Shown: positions 35,250-46,870, counted from the stretch's first letter. The stretch is 64,000 bases of DNA from Carex sylvatica (GCA_964058845.1 CAXKVR010000006.1:434001-498000); one strand, 5' to 3'. Numbers and translations: made by a program. The notes: generated from the letters alone by a model not told the origin.

Positions 35250-36407
35250 TCAGAAGAAGCTAGAGTTTGAAAGAAAAGATACGGCAGCAACAGATCCGAT
35301 GAGCTCACCGGCATCAGACGACCTCCTGGCACGCTTGACCTTCTCCATTTGCACCTTCAGATCAGCAAACATCTCCATGCGCTGCAACTCCAGCCCCTTG
35401 AGAAACTCCATTCTCTGCTTCTCCATATCCATCATTTGCCTCTGCCTCACCCCCTCCACTCTCTCATACATCTCCCCCATTTTCTCTATTGCCTTTGCCA
35501 GTTCCAGTATCCCTTCTCCGCTCCCTCTCTTCTTCCCCTTTTTTCTTTCGCCCATGGAAACCGACCTCGGCTCTGAGTTCCCCTCCCCCTCCTCCGACTC
35601 CTCCTCTTCCTCCTCACCCGCCTCTCCTTTCGCAGCCAAAGCCGCTGCTGCAGCATTTCTGATGAAGGAATTGTCCATGGGTAGAGCTGTTGGAGTAGGA
35701 GCTTTTCTAATAAAAGAGTTTTCACCTGAAAGCACTGGTGGGGCAACTGGAGGAGTCCTCCTGATAAAGGCATTCCCCATGGGAAGCGAGGAAGCAGCCA
35801 TAGCTGCAGCAGCAGCTTTTCGAAATATAGAGTCATCAACAGGAAGAGCAGTTGGCAGTGTTGTCATTGCGGGCAGCTTCCCATTCAAAGGCGATGCAGT
35901 TGGTAGCATCCCGATCCCCTTTTTCTGATAAGGAAAAGGAATTGCAAGGGCCGGAGATGGCGAGTGAGAGAACGAGTGAGAGTAAGAAGCAGAGGGAGCA
36001 TGCCGCTTAATACCTCCACCTCCACCACTCGATCCAGATCCAGCAGCAGGCGTGGTAGCCCCAATCAAGGCATCAAGCCGACCATAGAAAGGCCAAGAGC
36101 TAGTGACAGCAGTTCCTTCAACAAGCCGAGCCTTCTCCAGCTTGTATTTCTTCTTCAAAGTGTCGATCCGGTTCTTGCACTGCACATCCGTACGCATCTT
36201 GCGCCGAGTAGTACCGATCCGAGAGTTAACAGCATCGGCCACCTCCTGCCACTGCTTCTGACGGAGATTACCTCGATTGAGCTCCAAATAGCGCTCTCCC
36301 CACGCATCCACCAACGCCGACGTCTCCCCTTCGCTCCAGCAATCCTCCCGGTAAGGCATCCCCGGGTTAACTGGCCGCGACGGTGGCGCATGCTCCCTTA
36401 ACTCCAT
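35250..36407 (-). CDS. Trihelix transcription factor, SIP1-like clade, 385 aa
   Basis: A single open exon. Residues ~22-112 form a Myb/SANT-like trihelix DNA-binding domain with tryptophans at 24, 36 and 53 and the clade phrases [36 protein letters not shown] and [11 protein letters not shown] Gly/Ser/Pro/Ala-rich middle follows, with four degenerate copies of an [14 protein letters not shown] motif (~187-265), then an acidic stretch ([16 protein letters not shown]) and a C-terminal amphipathic coiled coil (~300-365, ...[15 protein letters not shown]...). This layout fits the SIP1/ASIL/ENAP group of nuclear regulators. The last ~15 residues ([19 protein letters not shown]) look non-conserved: a good donor (gccg|gtgagc, about 35307) precedes them, so the true end may be on an unidentified downstream exon. 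The start is set by the frame and family N-terminus. Confidence 0.85.
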   Translation of the reverse strand: MELREHAPPSRPVNPGMPYREDCWSEGETSALVDAWGERYLELNRGNLRQKQWQEVADAVNSRIGTTRRKMRTDVQCKNRIDTLKKKYKLEKARLVEGTAVTSSWPFYGRLDALIGATTPAAGSGSSGGGGGIKRHAPSASYSHSFSHSPSPALAIPFPYQKKGIGMLPTASPLNGKLPAMTTLPTALPVDDSIFRKAAAAAMAASSLPMGNAFIRRTPPVAPPVLSGENSFIRKAPTPTALPMDNSFIRNAAAAALAAKGEAGEEEEEESEEGEGNSEPRSVSMGERKKGKKRGSGEGILELAKAIEKMGEMYERVEGVRQRQMMDMEKQRMEFLKGLELQRMEMFADLKVQMEKVKRARRSSDAGELIGSVAAVSFLSNSSFF

Positions 36408-37139
36408 CAGATCGACGCTAATTCTGCTTGGATTTTAGGTTTAAAGGAGAAGCGGTAGATCTGGTTTTCTTCTCTGGGGCTGGGTTTTTTTTGTGTTAGG
36501 TCGTGGTTTGGTTTGGTGGGGAATTGGAAAAGGTAAAAGAAGAAAGAAGGGAAGACTGGAGAGGGATCGGCGAAGCGCCGGTAGGGAAGCGCGTGCAACG
36601 CACGTGATAGAGGTGGGAAGGCAAACCGGTAATCGCCAGGTGGTGCACTGCGCGTGCGCCGACGCTCGCGCTAGTGATGGCATGAGCGTGGGCCAATGGG
36701 CCATATGAGATCGGAGGCTCACAGCCGTTGGATTGGGAGGGTTTGACCGGGAAACCGGTCGGGAAGGAATAAAAGAAATAATTAATTTTCTCCGGGTGGA
36801 TAAAGACGAGGGAAGAGTACCGGGTCCGGTGTCGGACGGGATTCGCTTTGATGTGATTTGACGAAATTGCCCCTATCACATCCATCCGGCATCTCATTTC
36901 ATGAGTTGAGACGGAAGTATTCGTCTAGAATATCTTCTTCATGTTGATTTCCTAGTATCAAAATTAGCACCTAATTCGCCTCCCAAAGAGGAGCTTAATT
37001 GCTTAAATTCTTTCTCAAATCAACAGGTAAATACTATAGTAAATAACATGAAGAATTGTGAGAATTAAGGAAGCAATTTTAAATAGAATTTTAATGATAA
37101 CATTGATACTAATTTATACATGAGATAAATTGTTAATTT
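36408..37139. other. Trihelix promoter region and intergenic DNA
   Basis: 36408-36560 is probably 5' UTR and promoter for the minus-strand trihelix gene. 36580-36720 is GC-rich (acgcacgtg, gcgcgtgcgccgac). 36880-37139 is AT-rich with nothing recognised. Confidence 0.4.
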
Positions 37140-37147
37140 GTTATGAC

Positions 37148-38141
37148 GAGAGGGTTGCTCTCGGGTAGGGGTCGGGCGGGCCGGATATATCCAGAGTCGG
37201 GCACGGGTAGGGGTCGGGTACGGATATCACGGGTATACAGATACCATGAGCCGAGTATCACGTGTATTTTTTTTTAAAACCCGTGCCATGTCCGTCTTAT
37301 ATCTGTGCCCGTGGTACTCTTGACGGACAGGGCGGTCTGGGTAGGGGCCGGTCCGGTCTGATTTTTTTTTCTCTGTTTTTTCTGTTATTTTTTCTGTTAT
37401 TTTTTATGTTATTTTTTTACAGTGTTGTACGAATATTATTACATGTTTATAATTCGACTTTTAAAATCAGAATAATTCAATATCAAATAGTGTATATAAA
37501 TAAATAAAATTTGTAACTTATATATATAAATTATTCATGCGAAAATTTGTATATTTATTCGGCTAAATACAAATGTATTTATTTATTTCTTTACACAAAT
37601 CATTTTATTTTATTTTCAAATTCTCATTCTAATTATATAGTTTCATACTTTATTTATATCTATAATATATTTTTTAAACGTTCATTTATTTTTAATAGGT
37701 TAAATAAAATATAAATTAAAAATATAATTAAATTAGAAACTTTAAAACATGTATAATATATGTATATACATATTTATTTTTTTACATATTGAACATATAC
37801 ATATACATAAAATATATATTTATTTGTTTATACATTAAACATATTTATTAAAAAAAATTGTATATGGAGAATTGGGGGAAATTTTGATTTGAATTTTGAA
37901 TTAAAAAAAAAAGTACACTGGTATACGGGCACGGGCACACGGGCACGGGCACATGGGCACGGGTAAACCGGTCCGGGTATGATCGGGATTTTTTCCAAAA
38001 AGACGTACCCTGCTCGTTTTATGCCCCTACCTGTGTACCCGTTTATCCGACCTATATCCGGACTCAGGCACGAGTATCCCGGATAGCGGGCACGGGCGGT
38101 TCGAGCACGGGCAGCCCCACCTGAGTGTTAGCAATCCTCTA
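37148..38141. mobile_element. Complete hAT-like non-autonomous transposon, 994 bp, TSD gttatgac
   Basis: Flanked by identical gttatgac at 37140-37147 and 38142-38149, an 8-bp duplication. Termini gagagggttgct and agcaatcctcta are inverted repeats matching at 10 of 12 positions. Both subterminal regions are GC-rich with many cgggcacggg/gggtagggg words; the core (about 37380-37900) is AT-rich and non-coding. The right subterminal motif order (ggattttttccaaaaag, then gtgtacccgtttatccg) parallels 2640-2920, so both belong to one superfamily. No transposase is present, so it depends on one in trans. Confidence 0.92.
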
Positions 38142-38149
38142 GTTATGAC

Positions 38150-39104
38150 ACTAATATTTATTTCCAAAATTATTCGCATAAACTACACGATTTAATGCAT
38201 TATTTATTTTATTTTTGTTTTGCTAAATTAAATTGATAAGACATTTTCCAATCTAATATACTAGTTGTAAACAATAAAATGAAAGGTAAGGTGGATGATA
38301 ACATTGCAGTAATATTCAGTCTATTCAGTCGAATATTTCTATTTGGTTGAAATTTGAATAGAAAATCTATATTCGGTCCAAATATACGGTTTAGAGCGTA
38401 TTACCAGTTTTGAGTATATGAACAGTGATAAAAAAATACCAGTTTAGAGTATATTAACAGTGATTTATACCACATATTATCAATTTATAGTATATTAATA
38501 ATAATAAAAATACCGGTTTAGAGTATATAAATGGCGGTTAATATCACATATATATGAATTCTCATTTAAAATTCAAATATATGAGTCCGCATAAAAATCC
38601 GCATATATAGTCACATACCACATATAAACTGAATATTAAAACACTAGAATAATTTGAGAAGAGGATGATTGTAGAGAGAGAGATTCCAGTGGGGTAGAAG
38701 AAGAGGGGTAAGTTGGGGTAGTATTAGCAATTAGGATTGATTGTGAGTTTGTAACGCTAATGAAAGAAAGAGATGGTTGTTTCTGGCGTGGGATGGGTCC
38801 ACCGGGAGTGCGGCGTACGTTTTCGGAAAAGAAAGCGTTAATGAATGAATGAATGAATGAAAGAGGTTTCTTTTCTTCTCTGCTGCGGGCCCCACTCCAC
38901 AGGACTTTACCGATAGTAAAGTCACGTGACCACTCAGCAAGTTGAGACGCTACGCTATGGATTGTAACGTCTTATCAAAAATATGATTTTTTTATGAGGA
39001 AAGAACGTTCTATATATTATATATATTTTTTTTTTATGTTTTCAAATTTTTCTAAAAATAAGAAAATTGTAGAACTGCTTGGTAAGAAAGTTGCAATTTG
39101 AGAA
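38150..39104. other. Intergenic DNA with short repeats; possible eroded MITE at 38306-38645
   Basis: 38330-38560 contains irregular repeats of tttagagtatatta and acagtgata. The words taatattcag (about 38315) and ctgaatatta (about 38628) are inverted and may be ends of an eroded hAT MITE. A short (gaat)n run lies at about 38840-38865. No gene is seen. Confidence 0.45.
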
Positions 39105-39240
39105 TGGAGCGGTAGCATAGCCAGCTAGAAAAAAAATTTAGAACTATTGAATACTTAAAAATTGAAAATTTGAATTCCGCCCAACACTTTGCAATGTCGG
39201 TGAATTTTTCAAAATAAAAAAAACAAAGAAAGAAAGTCTC
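39105..39240 (+). mobile_element. Possible tRNA-derived SINE
   Basis: An A-box-like tagcatagccag (39113-39124) and a B-box-like aatttgaattcc (about 39167-39178) are spaced ~55 bp apart, and the segment ends in an A-rich stretch (aaaataaaaaaaacaaag). No flanking duplication was found, so this is tentative. Confidence 0.3.
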
Positions 39241-39304
39241 AATTCATTTAATCTGACCATTTTAATTATATCAGATTGTCATGAAGTTAAACATTAGTTT
39301 AAGT

Positions 39305-39675
39305 CAGTGTTGTAAATACGATTTTGTTCATGCATACAGAATGCCACTGCATACTGCATATGCGGTATGCAATTGCTTACGTAGATTAGTACGTGAAAGT
39401 ACATGTGATTTTACTATGTTTTGTTAAAGAAATATAGATAAAGTAAAACTAATTTATATTTAAAGACTTCTTTAGTCTAGTAGTTTGTATTTTTTATTAT
39501 ATTATAAAGCTTTTAGATTATAATCTTCTTCACCGCAAAATAGATTTTAGACTCTTTTTAAGTCCGCATGAATCATATATGTACCCGTATATTCAAAACT
39601 ACATAAACTTGACTGCATGAGATTCTGTATGCGGAAGACCACTACATAAACATATGGCCGCATTTTACAACACTG
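39305..39675. mobile_element. hAT MITE, 371 bp, TSD gtttaagt
   Basis: The ends cagtgttgtaaatacg and cgcattttacaacactg are inverted repeats. The flanks are identical, gtttaagt at 39297-39304 and 39676-39683. Subterminal words atgcatac, gcatatgcggtatgc and ctgtatgcgg are typical of the family, which also appears as a fragment at 8920-9060. Non-coding. Confidence 0.93.
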
Positions 39676-39689
39676 GTTTAAGTTGATGT

Positions 39690-39812
39690 GGAGGTGGAAC
39701 TTGAAAATTTAGTAGTTGAAACATAAAAAATAAAAATTTATAATATAGTAGGACTGATTTGAACTCAAGTTACTCACAATCACAATGAGCAATTTGACCA
39801 ACTAGAATACAA
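39690..39812 (-). mobile_element. Possible SINE with tRNA-like head, minus strand
   Basis: The reverse complement begins with ctagttggtcaaattgctc and continues to gagttcaaatc, an arrangement like a tRNA-derived A box and B box (GTTGGT, GAGTTCAAATC). The body then runs into an AT-rich tail. No duplication was confirmed. Confidence 0.35.
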
Positions 39813-40701
39813 GCAAGTATTTGATATTTTATCAAGAACTGAAATATATAAAAATTGAAGAAAAAATTAAATTAAATTACATTTTAGGAAAAAATTTCAG
39901 TGTATTCATTCAAATTTTTAAAATAGTCAATTTAGTCATTAATGCATCATAATATCCAATAAACCCATACAAACTTAACTTTCTTTCTTTTATCTTCTTT
40001 CATTTATTTTATCTTTTATTTAATTATTTTAAAAATTATATTGATCAATATACTATTATATTCATGGAAGTGTCCATTATATATATTTCTAAGGGTGATT
40101 GAATAAGAACATCTTCCTTCCTCCATTGAATGGGTTTTTTTTTCTTTTCTTTTGACGTTCTTTTATTAATTCTCTATAGCTATGGCAATTATATAGGAAC
40201 ACCTCAAGCATGAATCCAACTATGCTCTCGTGCGATCGACAGGATAGACCTTTTCTTTCCCCTTAGTTGGTTTCTCACACAGATTGAGTTGATCTACCTC
40301 TTTCGCTAACTCGCTCTAGCTTGTCCTTCCTATCAGTCACCAAGCGTTAATATTCTCTCTCTCTCCTCTCCTTTATGAATAAGGTGTGAAATTGAACTGA
40401 CACAGGGGCATGATACAGACGGAGGAGCTAAAAACCTAAGGATGTGCTTATTATTTTTCTCTCTTTGCTTGTGGGATGTCTGTACTGTTTAAATCAATTG
40501 TTGCTTCCGACTAATTTGTGACTAGGTACAAACAAATTATAAAATGTTGATGGTTCATATTGGATTTTGAATTTAATCAGATTTTGGGCTAAAAAAGAAG
40601 AATAATTAAAAAAAATCATGGTTTTGAAACTCGGAATCAGAATCAAAATTAGATACTTGACCGTGGAATGAGAATCCATAATAACATACTTTCGAGTTGT
40701 C
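39813..40701. other. AT-rich intergenic DNA
   Basis: No gene or element was recognised between the SINE-like piece and the copia LTR. Confidence 0.4.
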
Positions 40702-41051
40702 TGTTGCACAATGATTTGTAACAATTCAAGTATGAGACAGATACAAGATTTAACGAGGTTCAGTACCTATTTGGCACCTATGTCCTCCACACCCACTCAC
40801 ACTCTTTTTATTTCTTTTTCTTTTTAATGTATATTTTACATGAGAGAGAGAATAATATATAAAGAAAGAGAATAACAATCTTAGAAATAATTTTCTAAGA
40901 ATCAAGAAATAATTTTCTAAAATCAGGAAATAAATAACTCATAAATAAAGAAAATAATATGCCGCTTTTCTTCTTTGGTCTGGCGGCGTAGGTACACGGT
41001 CCGTGTATAGGTGTATACGGACCGTGTATACATCTGTTTCAACAGCCTCCC

Positions 41052-42592
41052 TCAAGTTGATAGGTAGATATCTACCATACCTAACTTGACAATCGATTCT
41101 TCAAAGTATTTTGTTGACACCCCCTTTGTCAACATATATGCAAGTTGTTCCTCGGATCTCACGAATGGGAATGAGATGATTATTTCTTCCAAATTTTGCT
41201 TGATGAAATGTCTATCGATCTCTATGTGCTTTATTCTGTCATGTTGTACCGGGTTGTGTGCTATCTCAATTGCTGATTTATTATCACAATAAAGTTGCAT
41301 TCCTTCTTTCGGCTTAAAGCCTAGCTCGCTCATGAGTTTCCTCAGCAATAGGAGTTCACATAGACCTTTGGACATTCCTCTAAACTCAGGTTCTGCACTT
41401 GATAAGACAACTACAGTCTTCTTCTTACTTCTCTAAGTTACAAGGTTTCCTCCCACAAAGGTGAAGTATATAGATGTAAATTTTTGATCGGTTCTATCTC
41501 CAGCCCAATCAGCATCTGTGTATAGCCCCAAATATCCAAGTGTCTATTTTTTCTAAATTGGATACTTTTTCCTGGAGTCTTTTTGAGGTATTTCAGAATT
41601 CTCGTCACAGCATCCATATGTTGCTCCCTTGGGTCATGCATGAATTGTCTTACCATACTTACAACATAGGCAATGTCAGGTCTGGTATGTGATAAGTAGA
41701 TAAGTTTACCTACCAGTTTCTGATAGGCTTCCCGATTGACAGCCGGGTCATTTGAAAGACCTTCAAACTTCAGATTTTGGACGACAGATGTATCGGTTGT
41801 CTTACAGTCTAGCATTCCTACCTCTGAAAGTAAGTCAAGTGTATACTTTCGTAGTGATAGAGAGATACCTCTGTTTGAGCATAGCACCTCTATTCCTAGG
41901 AAGTATTTTAAGCCACCCAAATTTTTCATCTCAAACTCCTGTGATAATCTCTACTCTAGCCACCCTATCTCCTCACTATCGTCCCCTGTAATTATCATAT
42001 CATCAACATAGATAATTATAGGATAGTTACCTTGTCTCGACGATGCTTGTAGAACATAGTATGGTCAGAATCACTTTAAGTGTAGTTGTACTTCTTCATG
42101 GCTTTGCAAAAAAGTCCAAACCATGCTCGTGGTGACTGTTTCAATCCATATAGACTTCGCTCCAGCTTACATATTAACTTCTCTTGTTCTTGATGTGTGT
42201 ATCCTGATGGAATGTCCATATAGATCTATTCCTCTAGATCTCCATGCAAGAACGCATTCTTCACATCAAAAATTGATGTAGTGGCCAGTCCTGATTTGCT
42301 GCAAGAAACAATAAGACTCGAACTGTGTTAAGTTTTGCAACTGGAGAAAAAGTTTTCTGAAAATCTATTCCATATGTCTGGTTGTATCCCTTCGCAACCA
42401 ACTTGCCTTATACCTTTCAACTTTAACTGTAGCATCATATTTTATCGAGAACACCCACTTGCAACCAACAGTTTTCTTTCCACTTGGTAGTTTCAGTAAC
42501 TTCCATGTCTTTATGGTTTTTAGGGCTTCCATTTCTATTTCCATTGCTTTAATCCACTTTGGGTCTCGCAAGGCTTCGTCTACTGATCGCAC
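41052..42592 (-). pseudogene. Broken copia reverse transcriptase / RNase H
   Basis: Three minus-strand pieces can be read in order. 42365-42592 gives DEALRDPKWIKAMEIEMEAL, then GKKTVGCKWVFSIKYDA, the start of copia reverse transcriptase. 41438-41929 gives MKNLGGLKYFLGIEV, KLIYLSHTRPDIAYVVSMV and ILKYLKKTPGKSIQF, the C-terminal reverse transcriptase and RNase H linker. 41052-41375 gives QLYCDNKSAIEIAHNPVQHD and IEIDRHFIKQNLE, the RNase H end. Frameshifts and stops separate them, and the central YVDD region (about 41930-42365) is degraded. It is not functional. Confidence 0.85.
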
Positions 42593-44036
42593 AAGAATAT
42601 ATGCTAAAAAGTTTCAGTATAGCAAGCTATACTTCTTAAACCTTTGTTATACTCTGTCAATTCAGATAGGAAGTGTACTATCCTGTCGTCGAGTATGCTC
42701 AAGTATCGATCCACAGGGACGGAAGAAAAACACTAGACTTATCCTAAAATCACTTGAAATTCTAGAAGTGAGAGAGATTGATTTGGGTTTAGTTCTAACA
42801 ATTCTACTGATTTATGACAAGTTTAAAAGACAATAAAAGATAATTAAAGTTGTTTTCAATTGATAAAAAGGAGTTTTCAGGGTTCATATTTCATTTCTGT
42901 TCAGCCCCGAGGCATACGGCCCGTACAGATTCCCGTACGGTCCGTATGGAACCTCAAGTTGATGCTGCAGCTACTGTTTTCTGTGTTGATATTGTGTTTA
43001 GGGTTTCTTTTGACCAGATCTAGATACCTAACCTCAACTTTCGCATTTTGGCCTAATACCCGATTACCAGACTCAAGTATTTCCCTCTTAGATGCGTTAA
43101 ACCCCAACTTTCGCATTTTGGCCTAATTTATCTAAGTTACTTGTTAGTTTACTAAAAGTATCCAAGGACTTTCGCCTCAAGGAAAGTTTCGCCTTTTGGG
43201 TACTCCTTGGTTTCACCCTACTTCATATACTTTATTCGGTTGGAATGAATTTCATAGACTTGGCTCCTAACACTTAGATGTGCGCATTCATCTAACGGAA
43301 TGACTAATCAGATTCAAGCAAGCACAAATAGAGCAATAAAAATACTACACAACAAAGTAAAAACAAAGCATTCAACACAAAATCCAAGTAGCATACAAGC
43401 AAAACTAAACTAGAAACTACATCTTACCCTAGAAACAAAGTAAATTAGCTACTCATGTTCATGAGATAACACAAATAACAAGAAATAAAAGAGTTCATGA
43501 TAAAACAATGGAAAATCCGAAGATCCGTTCAAAACTTGCGTTCTTCCCTTCTCTTCTTCTTTTCCTCTTGTCCAAGTAACCTCGAAAATGAATGATGGAA
43601 AGTTATTGATTGATTCCTCCTTTTCTGCTGTGGAATATCTCCTTTAATGCCTCAGATCACGCCTCCAGGGGTTTCCTAATTGGCTCCTCAAATCATGCTC
43701 AATTCAGATTCCAGCTGGATTTTCCGAATCAGCGTTGTACGTACAGAATCCCGTACGGACCGTATGCCTGGGCTTTGACTTGGAGACTTCGTGCCTCTGT
43801 TGTGGATCCTTCTGTGTGGTTGGGCAGATCTTGTACGGTCCGTACAGAATATCATACGGGCAGTATGAAAAGTAGTCAGATGCAGTTTTTCACCCTTTTT
43901 CCTGCAAAATACCAAACAAAGCATAGCAGTACCACATTTCATCGAAATACAAGTAAATAGTCCACATTCATAGGCTTTAAAGCACAGGTTTCATTGTAAA
44001 TTAGGGCCATAATTTAGATATAATATGGAGATATCA
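42584..44036 (-). mobile_element. TG...CA element, family copy 4, inserted in copia, TSD tctac
   Basis: The element begins tgatcgcacaag and ends gagatatca, with identical tctac at 42579-42583 and 44037-44041. The terminal box is on the left: gtttcagtatagcaagc, then gtatcgatccacaggga, as in copies 1-3. In sense orientation (minus) it starts TGATATC like copy 1. Palindromic gtacggtccgtac and gtacggaccgta words lie at about 42910-42950 and 43730-43870. The repeat caactttcgcattttggcc occurs twice (43030, 43109). No coding region is seen. The conserved gagctacgagtcaaaa block and a clear TATA box, both present in copies 1-3, are not evident. Confidence 0.85.
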
Positions 44037-44041
44037 TCTAC

Positions 44042-44664
44042 ACTGTTTGGTACTTAAATCTTTGACAGTTCTTCAGTGAAATTTCTCACCATATTGGACA
44101 ACCCAACAGTACTGGTATAATTGGGTATTGCATATCCTTCTTGTCTATTACCCTCTTATCTATACCGTTTTGGTGGTATATTCCGAGTGGCTCTTAGAGG
44201 GTACCATCTTTCAGGTTCAGTTTAAAGAGAACTTACCTTAGGAAAATCCTCAAATCCTTTGGAGAGCTTGAGCGTGGTATTTTTTGTTCCTCGTCCGACT
44301 GTATCACTTTTTTTTTCAATCTGGTTCTCTTAGGTTCTTGTGCACGGTCCGTGTCCCCCTCCATCCGGTTCGTGCACTCCTTTAGGTTAGAATCTACACA
44401 CCAGTCAGTGTCCCCTAGAGTAGACTCTGCACGGTTTGTGTCTTTATTTACACGGTCCGTGTTTCCCTGTTCATCCTCCCACTAAACTGTCTAGTTTGTT
44501 TCCTCCTCCATTGGAGATGTCAGTGACTGGTTCCGAAAATAAGGTTCATGTTTCAAAAATGACACATCCATTGTCACATAGGTTTTTTTGGTTTCTAAGT
44601 CAAAGCATTTATATCATTTCTGATTATTACCATACCCGACAAACATGCACCTAATTGCGCAAGT
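44042..44664 (-). pseudogene. Copia integrase C-terminus and linker remnant
   Basis: The minus strand translates near the right end as GYGNNQKCYKCFDLETKKTY, then VTMDVSFLKHEPYF, the conserved C-terminal motif of copia integrase. A linker follows, with stops, and then NFTEELSKI before a stop and VPNSVDEALRD, which rejoins the reverse transcriptase across the copy 4 insertion. The linker contains cacggaccgtg words. Confidence 0.75.
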
Positions 44665-44724
44665 ACGCAGGTACACGGTCCGTGTATAGGTGTATACGGA
44701 CTGTGTATACATCTGTTTCAACAG

Positions 44725-45633
44725 TATTCATATCTCTTCACTCAAGTATTCATACCTCATCGAGAAAGTTTTTATCCCGTCGTGCAATTGTAAATAGTTC
44801 ATGTATCAAGAGTATTACAAGCATATATTCATATCTCGATTAATTTTACAAGAGCAGCTAAATAGTATTGAATATTGCTTTATTGCTTTCTAGTTTAATT
44901 TTATTTTTGAAAATAAAAAATAGTTGTCACATGTTTCACTGTCGAAACAAAAATAATCTATCAAATTTTACAATTCATGTAATTGAAATATAACAAAAAA
45001 TTTTTTTGAAAGAAACAAAACATACTTTATTGAATTATTCATACATATACATTGAAATATTCATTAATAAGATATCAAGTATTAATTCATACACGTTGAA
45101 GTATTCATACCTAAGACATCAAGTATTCATTCATACACCTTTATTTTTTTTCAAATTTTTTTTGGTGTCATTTCTTAGTACTTAGTACGCACTGACCTAA
45201 TTTACCATTAAAGAAGCTTTGTTCTTTGCAAATAGCTCGCTACTTCATGAGGAAGAAAAACATAGACACAAAAAGGGATTAATTGCATCCGCAGTGACAA
45301 AATTAGTTGAACTCGATTCATTTAGCACTAATTTTGAGATGATCGACGGTAAAAGATTTGATCCGACGGAGGCGTGATTGATTAGGATGGAGCATATCAA
45401 ATATTCATTCATATACGTTGAAGTATTCATTCATACACATTAAAGTATTCATACCCAACGGAGGCATGCTTGATTGGGATGGAGTGACAGATGATCTCTG
45501 ACAGAACGTCCACTGGAGCGGGAGCAACAGGCATAAATGGAAAAGCGGAGGTGGAGGCGGAGGTAGGAGAGGGAGGGAGCTTATCGATAGAAAAATGGAG
45601 GCGAATGTGAGAGAGAGATAGAGGCAGAGGTGA
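44725..45633. repeat. attcat-type short repeats and purine-rich minisatellite
   Basis: 44725-45450 is peppered with gtattcata, gaagtattcatac and caagtattcattcatacac words, like 13612-13855. A ~30-bp phrase (acggaggc(g/a)tg(a/c)ttgatt(a/g)gga) occurs at about 45366 and 45459. 45540-45630 is a GGAGGCGGAGGT-type purine minisatellite that continues to the right of the CACTA element at 49236. No gene is seen. Confidence 0.7.
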
Positions 45634-45659
45634 CACTAGTAGAAAAATAGGAATCATGA

Positions 45660-46870
45660 TTGGCCTATCTGGATCGGCTATATGAAACAACCGATACTAG
45701 TATTTATCTGGATCGATTCTCTGAACAAAACCGATCCTAATAGTTAATCAGATCGGGTTTTTTAAACAACTGATCCTCATAGTTCCACTATCAGGATCAG
45801 TTGTTTATAAAAACCAATCCTGATACTATCAGGATCAGTTGCTCTAAACAACTGATCCTGTACTATAGTATCAGGATCGGTTGTTAATAAAAAAATGATC
45901 CTAATACTTTTTTTTTTTGCATAACCAACTTAAAAAAAAAATTATTAGGATCGATTTTTTATTAACAACCGATCCTAATACTTTTTTTTTTAAGTTGGTT
46001 CTGCAAAAAAAAAAAAAGTATTATGATCGGTTGTTAATAAACAACTGATCCTGATACTATCAGGAACAGTTTTTAAAAGGAACCAATCCTGATAGTTAAA
46101 CTATCAGGATCAGTTGTTTTCAGTTGTTCTAAACAACTGATCCTGATATTATCAGGATCGGTTGTTAATAAAAAACCAATCCTAATACTTTTTTTTTTAC
46201 AGTACCAACTTAAAAAAAAATATTAGAATTGGTTTTTTTATTAACAATCGATCCTGATAATATCAAGATCAGTTGTTTAGAACAACTGATCCTCATAGCT
46301 GAACTATCAGGATCGGTTCCTTTTAAAAACCGATCCTGATAGTATCAGGATCAGTTGTTTATTAACAACCGATCCTAATATTTTTTTTTTTGCAGAACCA
46401 ACTTAAAAAAAAAGTATTAGGATAGGTTGTTAATTAAAAACCGATCCTAATATTTTTTTTTAAGTTGGTTCTGCAAAAAAAAAGTATTAGGATCGGTTGT
46501 TAATAAACAACTGATCCTGATACTATCAGGATCAATTTTTAAAAGGAACCGATCCTGATAGTTCAACTATTAGGATCAGTTGTTTAGAACAACTGATCCT
46601 GATATCATCAGGATCGGTTGTTAATAAAAAACCAATCCTAATACTTATTTTTTAAGTTGGTACTGCAAAAGAAAAAAAAGTATTAAGATCAGTTTTTTAT
46701 TAACAACCGATCCTAATACTTTTTTTTTAAGTTGGTTCTGCAAAAAAAAAAAAGTATTAGGATCGGTTGTTAATAAAAAATCGATCCTAATACGTTTTTT
46801 TTTTTTTAAAGTTGATTCTGCAAAAAGAAAATAATAATTTAGGATCGGTTGTTTCAAACATCCAATCCTA
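45660..46870. repeat. Left CACTA subterminal hairpin array
   Basis: A dense array of short inverted repeats with arms (t/c)aggatcggttgtt and aacaaccgatcct(a/g), spaced by A or T runs and a recurring aagttggttctgcaaaaa block or its complement. Adjacent modules can pair with each other, so a transcript would fold into a chain of stems. Confidence 0.92.

Larger units (their letters stand above)
40702..44719 (-). mobile_element. Decayed, internally deleted Ty1/copia retrotransposon
   Basis: The left (3') LTR spans 40702-41044 (about 343 bp), bounded by tgttgcaca and tttcaaca, and preceded on the sense strand by a polypurine tract (aacttgagggagg). The right end keeps only the first ~55 bp of the 5' LTR (about 44665-44719), directly joined to the C-terminal part of integrase. 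Gag, protease and most of integrase are therefore deleted. Internal coding remnants are interrupted by stops and by a TG...CA element at 42584-44036. Flanks ttgtc and gtatt do not match, so the target duplication is lost or an end was replaced. Confidence 0.85.

Noticed and set aside
35242..35928. 228-codon plus-strand frame antisense to the trihelix gene
   Set aside because: It is the shadow of a GC-rich real exon. The minus-strand frame has a clear trihelix domain, while the plus-strand frame is Ser/Pro low-complexity.
43610..43960. 116-codon plus-strand frame in TG...CA copy 4
   Set aside because: No similarity to any known protein type, and it is not conserved as a frame in the other copies.
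45427..45690. 87-codon minus-strand frame left of the CACTA element
   Set aside because: It is made of purine-minisatellite translation and crosses the CACTA border, so it cannot be one gene.
46645..46857. 70-codon minus-strand frame in the CACTA hairpin array
   Set aside because: It is a repeat translation with Lys/Phe/Leu runs from A/T tracts.
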